Assembly (NCBI GenBank): GCA_039105265.1
Contig: JAPFFF010000053.1
Span: forward strand, 1,054,001-1,118,000
Source of the DNA: Tritrichomonas musculus
Lineage: Eukaryota; Parabasalia; Tritrichomonadida; Tritrichomonadidae
Direction of reading: 5' to 3'
DNA: 64,000 bases
A model generated the notes under the pieces. The model did no database searches. It was not told the origin of the DNA and saw only the letters and a list, made by a program, of their open reading frames with translations. The translations under genes were made by a program, and so were the position numbers. Below are positions 41,631 to 50,978 of this stretch, one piece after another (the stretch's first letter is position 1; each line of letters starts with the position of its first letter).

Positions 41631-42102
41631 TTTAAATGAATAAACATTTTATATCATTTTCGAGCAAACAAACCTCAGTCATTTTTATAAAGTAAAAAAG
41701 ACTCAGCATGTTTCACGATATATAAGCTAGTGCTGTTAAATGCAAATGCATATTATTTATGAATAATTAAAGTAAGTTAAAATTCCGAAAAAATTAAACA
41801 TATTATTCCAATTATATTTGTAAATGATAGACCTTATTAAAATTCCAAAAAAATTAAACATATTATTTATGAATATTTAAAGTAAGTTAAAATATTTACA
41901 ATGCAAATTCGAAAAGTAATTTTAATATATATTGAGTTTATTTCAATTTATATTTTTAATATATTTAACCATGATATCATAAAAAAATGAGAAAAAGAAC
42001 ATTCATATGAATTTTATAGCACCAATATCAGTTATATGTGTTTACTTAATCGACATTACTCCTTCAAAAAAATAAACCATCTAATTTCAAAAATTTTCTA
42101 TA
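41631..42102. other. AT-rich spacer with short direct repeat
   Basis: The segments near 41750-41800 and 41835-41895 share ATTATTTATGAATA, AGTAAGTTAAAAT and AAAAAATTAAACATATTATT in rearranged order, a local duplication. No gene is seen. Confidence 0.5.
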
Positions 42103-42115
42103 TCACATTTCATAT
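42103..42115 (+). promoter_or_regulatory. candidate initiators of the kinase gene
   Basis: TCACAT (42103) and TCATAT (42110) lie 11-23 bases before the ATG at 42126 and support that start over the ATG at 42036. Confidence 0.5.
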
Positions 42116-42125
42116 TCAAAAATTA

Positions 42126-44285
42126 ATGACTCGTAAAAAAGTTCAAATAACGCCATTAGAAAAAATCAGAATTAATTATATAGATGAGACTAGTGATAAC
42201 CCTAAAAAGTATGTAAAAATTTTGCCAAATGATACAACTATTTCTGAAACAACTCAGATACTCCTTAAAAATGATCATTCATGTTATAATATATATGTTA
42301 ATAATGAACTAATTACAAATCTTGAAGAAACTTTGGATAACTTTCCTCAACCAATTTTAATTCTATTTAAAAAACCACAAATTACCAGGCAGGAAAAAAT
42401 TAAATTTAATTTTATTGATTACACTTCTGAAGATTGTAAAAAGTATCTAAAAGTTTTACCAAAAAAGACAACTATTTATGATACCATTCAGATGATTTTT
42501 AAAAAAGATCCTTCATTGTATGCCATATATATTGATGATGAATTGATTACAAATTTCAATGAAACTTTAGACAATTTCCCTGAAAAATTTTTCATTATTT
42601 TAGATCACCCAAATGCAGAACTTATCAACTCAAAATTTTATGCTCACGATGGCTGTATTGATATATCAGTGCATGATTGTTCAGATGTTAAGCCTAAATT
42701 TTTAATTAATAAATTATCGATAAATGAAAATGAAGATCATTACATCATATTCAACTCTGCTGGTGAAAAGTTTAGTATTGAGTACGACCGTAATTCTCTC
42801 AGAACAGGAGGAAAGTTTTATATGATTAAATATCCAAAATCATTAATTAATTCCAATCCAGAAAAAGACTTTTCTTCATATTATGAAAGCATAAATAATT
42901 TTCTTAAGTCAAACTCGAAACTCCAGATTGAGTTGCCTCGATTTAAGCAATTACTCAGCATAATTCGTGTTCTGAATCAAGACTCAAAATTGAAGGCCAA
43001 AATGGCCGAAGCCTTTCAAAAGAACGAATGTCATCCTGCGGACTTTTTGATGAATTCATCGGACAAACTTTACAGCTTGGATTTCATTCTGTCACTTTTC
43101 TTCATTAAGAAAGACGATGAAGATTATATTCAATTATTCAGACGAATTATTGAAGACAAAAAGTGCCAGCTTATTCAATTAATTAACTCAAAAAAGTCAC
43201 TTTTTAGCGCCGATGTTAAAGAAGGAGCAATCATCAATCTCGATAAGGATCATTACTACGTTTTTGTCAATTATTCAAAAGACAAGTCCAAGTGCGAATG
43301 CTTCGATGTTTTTGAGAACAAAAACGTTACAATTTTGAATGACCAAAAAGACGATAAAGAAGGATTGAATGACTCTTCAATTTTCATAGGTGATGATAAT
43401 GAAAAGTTCCACATTATTATTGACAAGATTGGAGAAGGTGCAACATCGGTTACATTGAAAATATTTGACCTTGTTTCAGAGCGAACGATGTGTAAGAAAA
43501 TTCTGAAAGTTGACATGAAAAAGACGTTTAAAGATCTTCAAAACGCGATCAAAGAGTTTGAATTTCTTTACAACGTCCATCATCCATGCATCTGCACTGC
43601 TTATGGCATCAACACATCTGAAACAATCAAGAACGAATTGAATCAAGAAGTGACAACAGTGGCACTCTTTCTTGAGTATCTCGAATACAGCCTTTCTGAT
43701 TGTTTGAATAAGAAAATCCTGACTAACTCGATGAAAGCGAGAATTGTTGTTGAAATTTGTCACGGAATGTCACACATACACAAACTTGGCTGGATTCATC
43801 GTGATCTCAAAATTGAAAACATAATGTTGAGTTCACTTTTTAAGGCAAAAATTGTCGATTTCGGACTCGTTCGAATGAATGAATATTTGTCTTCTTCTTA
43901 TTCATTAACAAAAAGTTCAATGTCAAAAGGTGTCGGGACCATCTCTTACATGTCACCAGAAATGATGAACGAAGATCCTTACGATTCATCAACGGACGTT
44001 TATTCTTTCGGCATCGTGCTCTTCTTCATTTTCGTGGGATCCCTTCCTGACTACAAAATGAGAGATAAAATGAAAGGTAACCCAATACCTCTGCCAAAAC
44101 CATCAGATTCTATTTCCGAGTTTTGCTTGAGCTTGATCGCTAAGTGCGCCTCTCCAAACCCTTCAGAGCGTCCTTCGTTCGACGACATTTTGGACGAGCT
44201 CAGAAAGAATGACTATAATCTCTCTTCTGGCATTGACATTGAATTCGTTAAAAAACGTGATATTGAACTTCAATCTTCACAATAA
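42126..44285 (+). CDS. protein kinase with two tandem ubiquitin-like N-terminal modules
   Basis: A 719-residue protein if started at MTRKKVQ; an upstream in-frame ATG at 42036 adds 30 residues. Two homologous modules of about 80 residues (EKIRINYIDETSDNPKKYVK and EKIKFNFIDYTSEDCKKYLK, each ending ELITN...ETLDNFP) have the beta-grasp pattern of ubiquitin-like domains. A helical middle region follows. The kinase domain is complete: IGEGATSVTLKI, Lys in KKILKV (about 457), HRDLKIENIM (about 557), DFGLVR (about 577), MSPEMMNEDPYDSSTDVYSFG and a final Arg in NPSERPSF. Probably a Ser/Thr kinase of the TKL class, cytosolic. The duplicated modules may recruit a substrate (inference). Confidence 0.92.
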   Translation: MTRKKVQITPLEKIRINYIDETSDNPKKYVKILPNDTTISETTQILLKNDHSCYNIYVNNELITNLEETLDNFPQPILILFKKPQITRQEKIKFNFIDYTSEDCKKYLKVLPKKTTIYDTIQMIFKKDPSLYAIYIDDELITNFNETLDNFPEKFFIILDHPNAELINSKFYAHDGCIDISVHDCSDVKPKFLINKLSINENEDHYIIFNSAGEKFSIEYDRNSLRTGGKFYMIKYPKSLINSNPEKDFSSYYESINNFLKSNSKLQIELPRFKQLLSIIRVLNQDSKLKAKMAEAFQKNECHPADFLMNSSDKLYSLDFILSLFFIKKDDEDYIQLFRRIIEDKKCQLIQLINSKKSLFSADVKEGAIINLDKDHYYVFVNYSKDKSKCECFDVFENKNVTILNDQKDDKEGLNDSSIFIGDDNEKFHIIIDKIGEGATSVTLKIFDLVSERTMCKKILKVDMKKTFKDLQNAIKEFEFLYNVHHPCICTAYGINTSETIKNELNQEVTTVALFLEYLEYSLSDCLNKKILTNSMKARIVVEICHGMSHIHKLGWIHRDLKIENIMLSSLFKAKIVDFGLVRMNEYLSSSYSLTKSSMSKGVGTISYMSPEMMNEDPYDSSTDVYSFGIVLFFIFVGSLPDYKMRDKMKGNPIPLPKPSDSISEFCLSLIAKCASPNPSERPSFDDILDELRKNDYNLSSGIDIEFVKKRDIELQSSQ

Positions 44286-44439
44286 TTATAACTATAGAAA
44301 AAGTGGCACTTTTCTAAAATTAATTTTTTTTTTTTTTTATATAAAAATCTTTATCTTTATATTTGATGATTGCTTTATTTATTTAAATGCAAAATTGAGT
44401 TTCACTGAGTTTTCTGCTTTACATCATCATCATCTAATT

Positions 44440-44973
44440 TGGAATTAAATATTTATTGATATCACTGAATAGTAATTCCAGATATATCCTGTAAATTGAA
44501 CGATATATGTTTTGTGGCATGCTTGAAAATTTGAATATAACAGTTTTGTTTGGTCCATTCAAAGTTGAATCATTTGTATGATAATCAATTTCTTCCCCTT
44601 GTGTCATCATTTCATGTTTTTATTTAATAATTTGAGAGTTGAGTTCAAATGCTTTTGAAATCAAAGGTGACAAAGGCTTCTGAATTATGGCTTGCTTGAT
44701 AAGAATTGTTGACCTGATTGCAAACCATATTCATTGGATGAGAATTATTATCTCTAAAAGAAACCGAATTTGTAGTGATTTCAGATGTTTCATTGTCTCG
44801 GATGCTACTTCCTGTTTTACGCATCATTCATTTTATTATTCCTTCTGACTCATGGCATCTTTCTGCTTTAAATTCTTCCATTTTCACAGCACTGTTTCTC
44901 TACTCCCATAATCTTCTCACATTTTGAACTCCAGATGCAAACATTGAAGTCACCCAATTCAATCTTCTTGAAG

Positions 44974-45000
<27 letters not shown>
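44440..45000 (-). pseudogene. decayed F5/8 type C (discoidin-like) gene, probable
   Basis: Minus-strand pieces in several frames read NWVTSMFASGVQNVRRLWE, VNNSYQASHNSEAFVTFDFK followed by LSNY-x-IKT, and FNFEWTKQNCYIQIFKHATK. The middle piece resembles discoidin-type domains, in which a D/N-x-x-Y-x-(A/S)S segment leads to FDFK and then YTI(R/K). Many trichomonad BTB proteins carry such a domain. Stops and frame changes are frequent. Family assignment is tentative. Confidence 0.4.

Positions 45001-45014
<14 letters not shown>
44976..45014. repeat. 39-base T homopolymer
   Basis: An uninterrupted run of T, the longest in the window. Confidence 0.95.
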
Positions 45015-45019
<5 letters not shown>

Positions 45020-45141
45020 TAAGAATTTTAATCGATTTTTATTTTAATTTATGATTAAAATAATCATACAGTTTAAAAAAATTTATGTTGGATTATTCTT
45101 AAATTAACAATGATGTCTTTTTTGATATGAAAAAAAAACTC

Positions 45142-45146
45142 AAAAA
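45142..45146 (-). terminator. Pol III-type terminator after the tRNA-like sequence
   Basis: Minus-strand TTTTT one base beyond the discriminator, in the same arrangement as after tRNA-Cys. Confidence 0.6.
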
Positions 45147-45147
45147 G

Positions 45148-45220
45148 AGGGGTCGGCTGGAATCGAACCAGCATCTCGACTCGTGACTATGTCGTATTCT
45201 ACCAATTGAACTACAACCCA
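45148..45220 (-). tRNA. tRNA-like sequence, isotype unresolved (possible tRNA pseudogene)
   Basis: The minus strand has a T arm (GCTGG-TTCGATT-CCAGC), a D arm (GTTC/GAAT with GG in the loop), an acceptor TGGGTTG/CGACCCC with six of seven pairs, and a T discriminator. Only four pairs (CGAC/GTCG) can form in the anticodon arm, leaving a ten-base loop ATAGTCACGA in which no anticodon obeys the T33 rule clearly; GTC is central but is preceded by A. The first acceptor pair is T-C. Either a damaged tRNA or one with a non-standard loop or a tiny intron. Confidence 0.6.
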
Positions 45221-45629
45221 TTTCTGTTTAGTGATATATTTACATATATTTATTCAAAATTTATGGTATCAATAATTTTATAAATTGATAATAATTTTTT
45301 TTAATGTGATTATAATTAAAATTCATATTAAAATTATTGATTAATCAAGCAGAATGAGCATTGATTCAAAAATATAATTGCTTTTAATACCATAATTTTG
45401 TTTTGAAAATAATGAAAACTATTTATTTGGAGAATATATATGTTTTAATTCTGATAATTCAAAATAATAGGAACTTATATGCAGTGAGAATTAAATAATG
45501 AATTGCTTTGTTGATATTTCGTGTAACATACTGTCATTCATGATAAATGTTACTGCAATTTAATTTTTCTTCTGAAATATTTTTATTGTATTGTCCTTCT
45601 GAAGTATGCCATACTTTTTTACCATTTTA

Positions 45630-45818
45630 TTAAATTATATTTTGTTTTCCAGCTGTCTGATCTTCCAAACATGATTTTAAAATGAAGTTTTCATTAGTTA
45701 TTTTTATAACATTTGTAATTAAAGATCTACCATAATAATATGAAGTGTTTAATGTATCCCAAAGAATAAATATCTCATTGGCATGTTTTGTATTCATCTG
45801 GTGCAACTGTTTGATCAT
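45630..45818 (-). pseudogene. short coding relic, unknown
   Basis: The 62-codon frame contains MIKQLHQMNTKHANEIFILW and TLNTSYYYGRSLITNVIK, with protein-like composition. It has no identifiable domain or initiator. Confidence 0.3.
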
Positions 45819-46062
45819 CTAAAATTTATTAATGATCAAGTCACTGTTTTTTTACCATGCTCATTAATCCAAAAAAAAAAATAAAATCAATTATCTATAT
45901 TGACTATTTAAGCATGACTCTCTTTCTTTTATGCATGATCATGCACACCATTCTATGCTAAACGATGGAATCACTAGTAAGATTCAGCCTCTAAAATTTT
46001 TCTGAAAAAAAAAAAAAAATTAGAAACAAAAAGAATTTTATTCAAAATTTTCATTTAAAAAT

Positions 46063-46614
46063 CTACTGAAGCGAGAGGTAAGACTGTCTCGCTACATAGT
46101 CGAAGACTTCATCAAGTCCTTCGTTCTCTTTCGCCGACGTCTCGAAGTATCGGAGGCCGCGTTCATGCGCAAATGATTCTGCTTCTTCTTTTGTCACTTT
46201 TCTTTGCTCAGTAAGATCACACCTGTTGCCAACAAGAGCAGCAGTAGCTCTCGGACACTCCTTCTTGATCTTTTCAATCAGCTCTCCAACTCCGCTTAGC
46301 CCATTCTCAGCGCAAACGTCAAAAACAACAAGAATTCCATCAGCGCCGCGTTTGTAGGCACGGGTGAATGAGTGAAACTTTTCTCGCACAACAGAATCCC
46401 ACACTTCGAGCTTAACCGGATCTCCATCGATGTTGACAACTTTAGTTTTGTAATAATACGAATTGGTTGATTGAATTTCTGATTCGAATTTCTCTTCAAT
46501 AAAGCGCGAAATCAAACTAGTTTTACCAACGCAATCATTTCCACATACGATTATTTCAAGAGTTGTTTGCTTTTTAGACATATTGGATATTTTTTGATTT
46601 GAAATTAATTTCAA
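46063..46614 (-). CDS. divergent Rab/Ras-like small GTPase
   Basis: A 183-residue protein. The P-loop is intact (GNDCVGKT, 25-32). The switch II motif is WDSVVREKF (72-80) instead of WDTAGQE, so the invariant DxxG glycine is lost. G4 is NRCD (130-133) and G5 is ETSAK (158-162). The C-terminus (ARQSYLSLQ) has no cysteine for prenylation. It should bind guanine nucleotide but may hydrolyse it poorly and is unlikely to be membrane-anchored by a lipid; this is inference from the missing residues. GC content is higher than its neighbours. An internal Met at residue 12 (MSKKQTTLE) is an alternative start at 46581. Confidence 0.9.
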   Translation of the reverse strand: MKLISNQKISNMSKKQTTLEIIVCGNDCVGKTSLISRFIEEKFESEIQSTNSYYYKTKVVNIDGDPVKLEVWDSVVREKFHSFTRAYKRGADGILVVFDVCAENGLSGVGELIEKIKKECPRATAALVGNRCDLTEQRKVTKEEAESFAHERGLRYFETSAKENEGLDEVFDYVARQSYLSLQ

Positions 46615-46621
46615 TCAAATT

Positions 46622-46627
46622 GAATGA
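46622..46627 (-). promoter_or_regulatory. candidate initiator of the Rab-like gene
   Basis: TCATTC on the minus strand, 8-13 bases before the ATG at 46614. Confidence 0.55.
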
Positions 46628-46791
46628 ATTTCAAAATTCAATAAATATATAATTATCTTCATTTATAACTGATTTATTTAAATATTTATTTTATTTAAAT
46701 ATTTATTTTATTTTTATATTTATATTTATTTATTTATTCTGCTAATTGAAGAAATGATTATTTTCCAAAAAAATACATTATGAGATTTTTA

Positions 46792-47994
46792 TAGGGCTAG
46801 CACGAAATAATTAGCAAATCATTTGATAAAAAAATCTATTCCGAATTAGCTTCGATCAAAAAAATTATTATTGTGTGCATTTTTTCCAAAAAAAAAATTA
46901 ATTTTTCCATAAATAAAATTTTACCGCAGAAATTGTGATCAATTTTTCACAAAAAAAATTTTTTGCGAAAACGGTTTTTGGTCTAAAGTATTAACCTGTA
47001 TTAATTTGAAAAAAATTTTGAGCAAAAACAATTAAATCATGTGAAAAAAAATTTAAAAATAAAAAAAAATATTGAATAAAAAAATAAAAGAAAAAGAAAA
47101 TTTTAATTAATTTTGATAAAAATAATTATGATTATAATTTTCACTTGTCCTTTAAAGAGTTTTTATATTTATTTTGTGACAAAACTTATGACATTTTCGA
47201 TAGATGCATCACATAATTGATCATTTAATTCACTATATTGAATATCTTTGAGAATTGGTATGATATCATATAATAATAAATTTGTTCTTAGCTCACATTC
47301 ATTTTTGAGTGAATTGAGACATATCATTGCCAAAATTTTTTTTTTCAAATAAGCAAAAAATTTTATTTCAATTTTCAAATAAGCAAAAAATTTTATTCCA
47401 AATTTCAATTACGCAAAAATTTTTTTATTCAAATTTCATTTAAGTAAAAAAATTTTTCATCCACAAGATGAAGTTAGTCTTGGAGATGGATTTATTAGTA
47501 TTTAATAAATAATAATTTATTTGAAATAATTAATTTAACATATTATTAATGAATATACTAAATTTTTAGTTTTTTATAAATCAGATTAAGATTGCGTAAT
47601 TTAAAATTATATTTAAATATCTAATAATATTTTTTATAACTGCAATTTATATTAATTTTCTTGAAAATAAAAAGAAAATTGTTGCAACAATATATTTAGA
47701 AATAATTAAATTCCATATTACAAATTATTTTTATCGATAGAATTTTATATTTGAGGGAAATTGATTTCAATTTTATTCATTTTGCTTGTACTTTTTTCTC
47801 AAGAGATAGGACTAAATTCGTTATATCGAAAACCGTTTTCGCAAAAAAAAAATTTCTATCAAAATTGCTAATAATTTCTGCGGAAAAATTTTTGTTTTTG
47901 AAATTTTTTTATTATTTTTGTCAAAATTGATTAGAAAAATCAAAAAATTTTTATTTTCTCAAGTAAAATTCCAAATTATTTCATGCTAGCCCTA
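46792..47994. mobile_element. 1.2-kb DNA element with TA target duplication
   Basis: Ends are TAGGGCTAGCACGAAATAAT and the complement of TAGGGCTAGCATGAAATAAT, flanked by TA at 46790-46791 and 47995-47996. Further inside, a second inverted pair contains GCGAAAACGGTTTT (near 46966) and its complement near 47832. A minus-strand frame at 47169-47408 includes ...LLLYDIIPILKDIQYSELND, which looks like a fragment of a host ARM-type gene, preceded by short repeats of TTCAAATAAGCAAAAAATTT. It is a non-autonomous Tc1/mariner-like element that may carry captured host DNA. Confidence 0.72.
47169..47408 (-). pseudogene. host-gene-like fragment inside the TA element
   Basis: A 79-codon frame. Its first 25 codons are a short repeat (FFAYLK twice). 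The remainder (LNSLKNECELRTNLLLYD onward) resembles the helical ARM-like proteins of this window. Not an intact gene. Confidence 0.35.
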
Positions 47995-48146
47995 TAATAA
48001 AAAGGTATTTTAATAAAATTTATATATATCAATGGATAAACATAGCATCACATATATAAATATTTTTATTTATAAAAGATATTATTACTTGCATTTAGAC
48101 TTATCAAAGTATCTTTGTAGAAAAATGAACTCAATAAAAACTTTTA

Positions 48147-48733
48147 AACTGGATTCGATAAATCGGACCAGTATTTCAATATTTCACATAACTTTTTGCA
48201 TTCAATTTTTTTATATATATTTTACTTCCTCAGAAATAGGTAACTTTTTTTCTCTCAAAACTGGTCCGACTTTTCGAATGCCTCAAAAAGTTGATTATAA
48301 TATTTTATTATAAGAAAAAGTTTGTTTATATATATAAAAATAATTGAAAAAGTTAAACTTTTGTGAGATAATAATATCTCTTTTTTAAAGATGCTGGTGT
48401 TCGATCGACAAACATTTTTTTGGCACGACATTAATCTGTCTTCAGTTGTAAGATGCTCTATTTTTGACATGATTTCAGGAGTGCATTTGGGTGGCCTTCC
48501 TAACTTTTTGGGCGTGAGAACTTTTTGATTTAAAATAAAATATTTGATCACAGTACTAACTCTCCCAGCACCAACATGTAAGATATCTCTGATTTTGTGC
48601 TGACTCATTTTGTTTTCGAAAAATAGGATAATAATGGCATGATTGATTCTTGTGTTTGCATCCATATTGAAGATAATCTATTAACAAAAAAATTGAAAAG
48701 TAATTTGGCTGGTCCGAATTTTCGAAAACAGTT
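48147..48733. mobile_element. deleted Tc1/mariner-type transposon, TA duplication
   Basis: Left end AACTGGATTCGATAAATCGG, right end the complement of AACTGTTTTCGAAAATTCGG; 21 of the first 25 bases agree. TA flanks it at 48145-48146 and 48734-48735. A subterminal copy of CTGGTCCGACTTTTCGAA lies near 48261. The element keeps only the start of a transposase (next entry). Confidence 0.82.
48375..48665 (-). pseudogene. Tc1/mariner transposase N-terminal fragment
   Basis: MDANTRINHAIIILFFENK opens the frame, followed by a helix-turn-helix (MSQHKIRDILHVGAGRVSTV), a GRPPKCTPEI linker typical of Tc1-like transposases, and a second helical segment ending near TEDRLMSCQKNVCRSNT. The DDE catalytic domain is absent; the rest of the open frame to 48255 is element end sequence. 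It could still encode a DNA-binding peptide. Confidence 0.75.
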
Positions 48734-48735
48734 TA

Positions 48736-49929
48736 GTTTTTCTCGAAATTTATAGATAGTTCTTAATTATGGTGCTTATATTTAATTTTAATAAATTACA
48801 ATAGCCTGATTTCACATTTATATTTAAAAAGTAAACCATTAATTTAAAGATAAAATTATTCTAATTTTTTAGAAAATAAATTTTTTTTTGTTAATAAAAC
48901 CGTTTTTAAGGCCAATTTTTCTATATTTTTTTAAAAAATTAAGATTTTTCTTAATTTGATACAGATATTCTTTCTATTTCATTTTTCATTGATTTGTAAG
49001 TATAAAAATTATGACTTCGTGTTGTTTTTAACATAATTTTATTGAATAGTGCATTGTGATTGCTAATTTAAATAAAAAACCCAACTGAAATGAAAATGAA
49101 TTTATTAGAATATTTATTATTTTGACTCAAAAGAATTGAAATGGAAAGGAGAACATATATAAACAAAGATATGTTTTTTAAGAATAATATTGAATGATGA
49201 ATTTTCAAAAGTCATTGTAATCTAAGAGTAGTGGAATATACCTTATTATATTATTAATAAGGTATACTATATATTTCATGAATATATCATATATTTACTT
49301 GAATTGAAAATTATCATTATTCACATTCATGTGAATTGATGATATTTTGAGTGGAAAATTGGCTGATGATATTGAGGACATTTTCTGATCATCTTTTTCT
49401 CCGCATTTTAATAAAATATATATATGAATTTTGTCTGATATTGATAGCTCAATTTTTTTATAAATGGAATTAAAGCTTTAATTTTTCAATGTAAACGTAC
49501 ATATTATTTTTTGAAATTGAAAAGATTTTGAGTGTAATTGAATTGTTTTTATTTTCGAAATTGAAAAGATTATAAAAATAAAAATGGCTTTTTGCATATA
49601 AAAAATATTAATAATTGCAAAAGCATAACCATTATTCTTGGCATTTGTTACGTCGAGGCTGTGCTCATCAGATATCAATATCGGAATTTGGCTATCCAAA
49701 GAGGAAAAAACATTGTTGATGGAAAAGAGATGCTGATATAAGACACATTGATGTAGATTCCCGAATCACTAGCATTAGAAAAGCAAATAAATAAAAAATT
49801 AATTTCTCAGAATTTTTTTGTCATATTCGTTTTTTTATTTTAATTGAAAAAGTAGCTTCTATAATCTCCTGAAAATGGAGTGGCAGCCTTCAAAAAGTGA
49901 ATAATTGAAAAGAATTCAATATTTATCAA
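48736..49929. other. AT-rich spacer with a hairpin and coding relics
   Basis: A perfect inverted repeat, TATACCTTATTA and TAATAAGGTATA, lies at 49237-49266. Minus-strand relics occupy 49300-49760. No intact gene is seen. Confidence 0.5.
49300..49760 (-). pseudogene. decayed coding region, unknown
   Basis: Two minus-strand pieces look protein-like: HLFSINNVFSSLDSQIPILI followed by SDEHSLDVTNAKNNGYAFAI near 49620-49745, and KCGEKDDQKMSSISSANFPL followed by KISSIHMNVNN near 49310-49410. The first is vaguely like the D-containing part of a MULE-type transposase, but I cannot support that. Confidence 0.35.
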
Positions 49930-50978
49930 ATGAACGAAATAAGTATTGGCTTTTTTGGAGCAAGTGGGAAAACAGAGATATGTCTCAGGTACTTAAAAGG
50001 AGGATTTACAGAAGGATGCACACCAACAATTGAAGATGAATTTTCAAAAGTAATTGATACAGCAAAGATATCAGTTTAAGTATAATAGATACAGCAGGTC
50101 AGGATGATTTCCCAGAAATGAGATATAATTATTATGAACGAGTCCAAGGTTATTTTTTTTTTTTTTTTTTTTTTTTTGATATTTCAAATCCATGTACAAT
50201 AGATGAATTAAAGAACATGTATCAAGAAATTCTAGACGCATCTGATAATTCTCCAAATACCGTTATTGGTGGCTTAAATTCACACTTGTGAGATGAAGAA
50301 GATGAAACTTTTCTTATTTCAAAAATTAAACGTCTTTCTTCTGAATTGAATTCTCCAGTTATTGAATGTTCAGCCAAGACAGGAGAAAATATAGATAAGC
50401 TTATTTTCACGCTTGTATCAATGATTTTATATGGAAAAAATGATTCAAAAAGTGATTTGAACCATGCTGTAATTGGCATCAATAATCCATCACCAAATGA
50501 TTTAGCTCGTAAGTATGTTTTTGGCGAATAGAGTGATTCGATATATGAAAATAAATTAATTAAAAATGTCGAAGCCGATAATCGCATCTTTGAACTAGAA
50601 TTGCAAGCTTTTAATTTTAGCGGTTTTCGCACATATTCTGAATTCCAAGGATTTGTGCAAGTTTTCGATGTCAATGATCCAGATCCACTTCCAAACCTTA
50701 GAAAAGCATGCCAAACTGTAATTGATGAAGTTGGTGATGACTTGATTTGTATGATTGAATGCAACCACCTTGTTTCGTATGAAAATTATGAACTTTTACA
50801 AAATGAATTCAATATGAATGTAATTGAGGTTTCATTTGCAACGAATGAGAACGTTGATGAACTTTTTTTCTATTTGGTTAGAAAAGTGATTCAGAAAGAA
50901 AAACAAAAAGTTATTAAAAATCCAAAAAGAAGAAGAAGTAAAAATAAAATTGATCATAAAAAGAAGAAAAAGAAATAA
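49930..50978 (+). pseudogene. broken tandem small-GTPase gene (two Rab-like domains)
   Basis: The frame opens MNEISIGFFGASGKTEICLR, a P-loop that is one residue short, and continues with SIIDTAGQDDFPEMRYNYY (switch II), a run of about 22 T in place of the FFVFD strand, DISNPCTIDELKNMYQEI and ECSAKTGENID (G5). After KYVFGE and a stop comes a second, more divergent GTPase-like domain (FVQVFDVNDPDPLPNLRKA, CNHLVSYENYELLQ, VSFATNENVDELF) and a lysine-rich tail. There are at least three interruptions: a frame change near 50078, a TGA near 50289 and a TAG near 50529. A double GTPase with a degenerate second half is unusual. Confidence 0.8.

Larger units (their letters stand above)
44286..46062. other. 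1.8-kb spacer with relics, poly-T tract and tRNA-like sequence
   Basis: Contains a coding relic (44440-45000), a 39-base T tract, a tRNA-like sequence (45148-45220) and a second relic (45630-45818). No intact protein gene is seen. Confidence 0.6.

Noticed and set aside
41750-41900. Short direct repeats considered as a mobile element
   Set aside because: No inverted ends or target duplication; it looks like a local duplication in AT-rich spacer.
48032-48313. 93-codon plus-strand ORF MDKHSITYINIFIYKRYYYL...
   Set aside because: It runs across the end of the Tc1/mariner element and is composed of Tyr/Ile/Phe codons expected by chance.
49237-49266. Perfect 12-bp inverted repeat TATACCTTATTA considered as a terminator or element
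   Set aside because: It is isolated, AT-rich and without flanking duplications or a neighbouring gene end; function cannot be supported.
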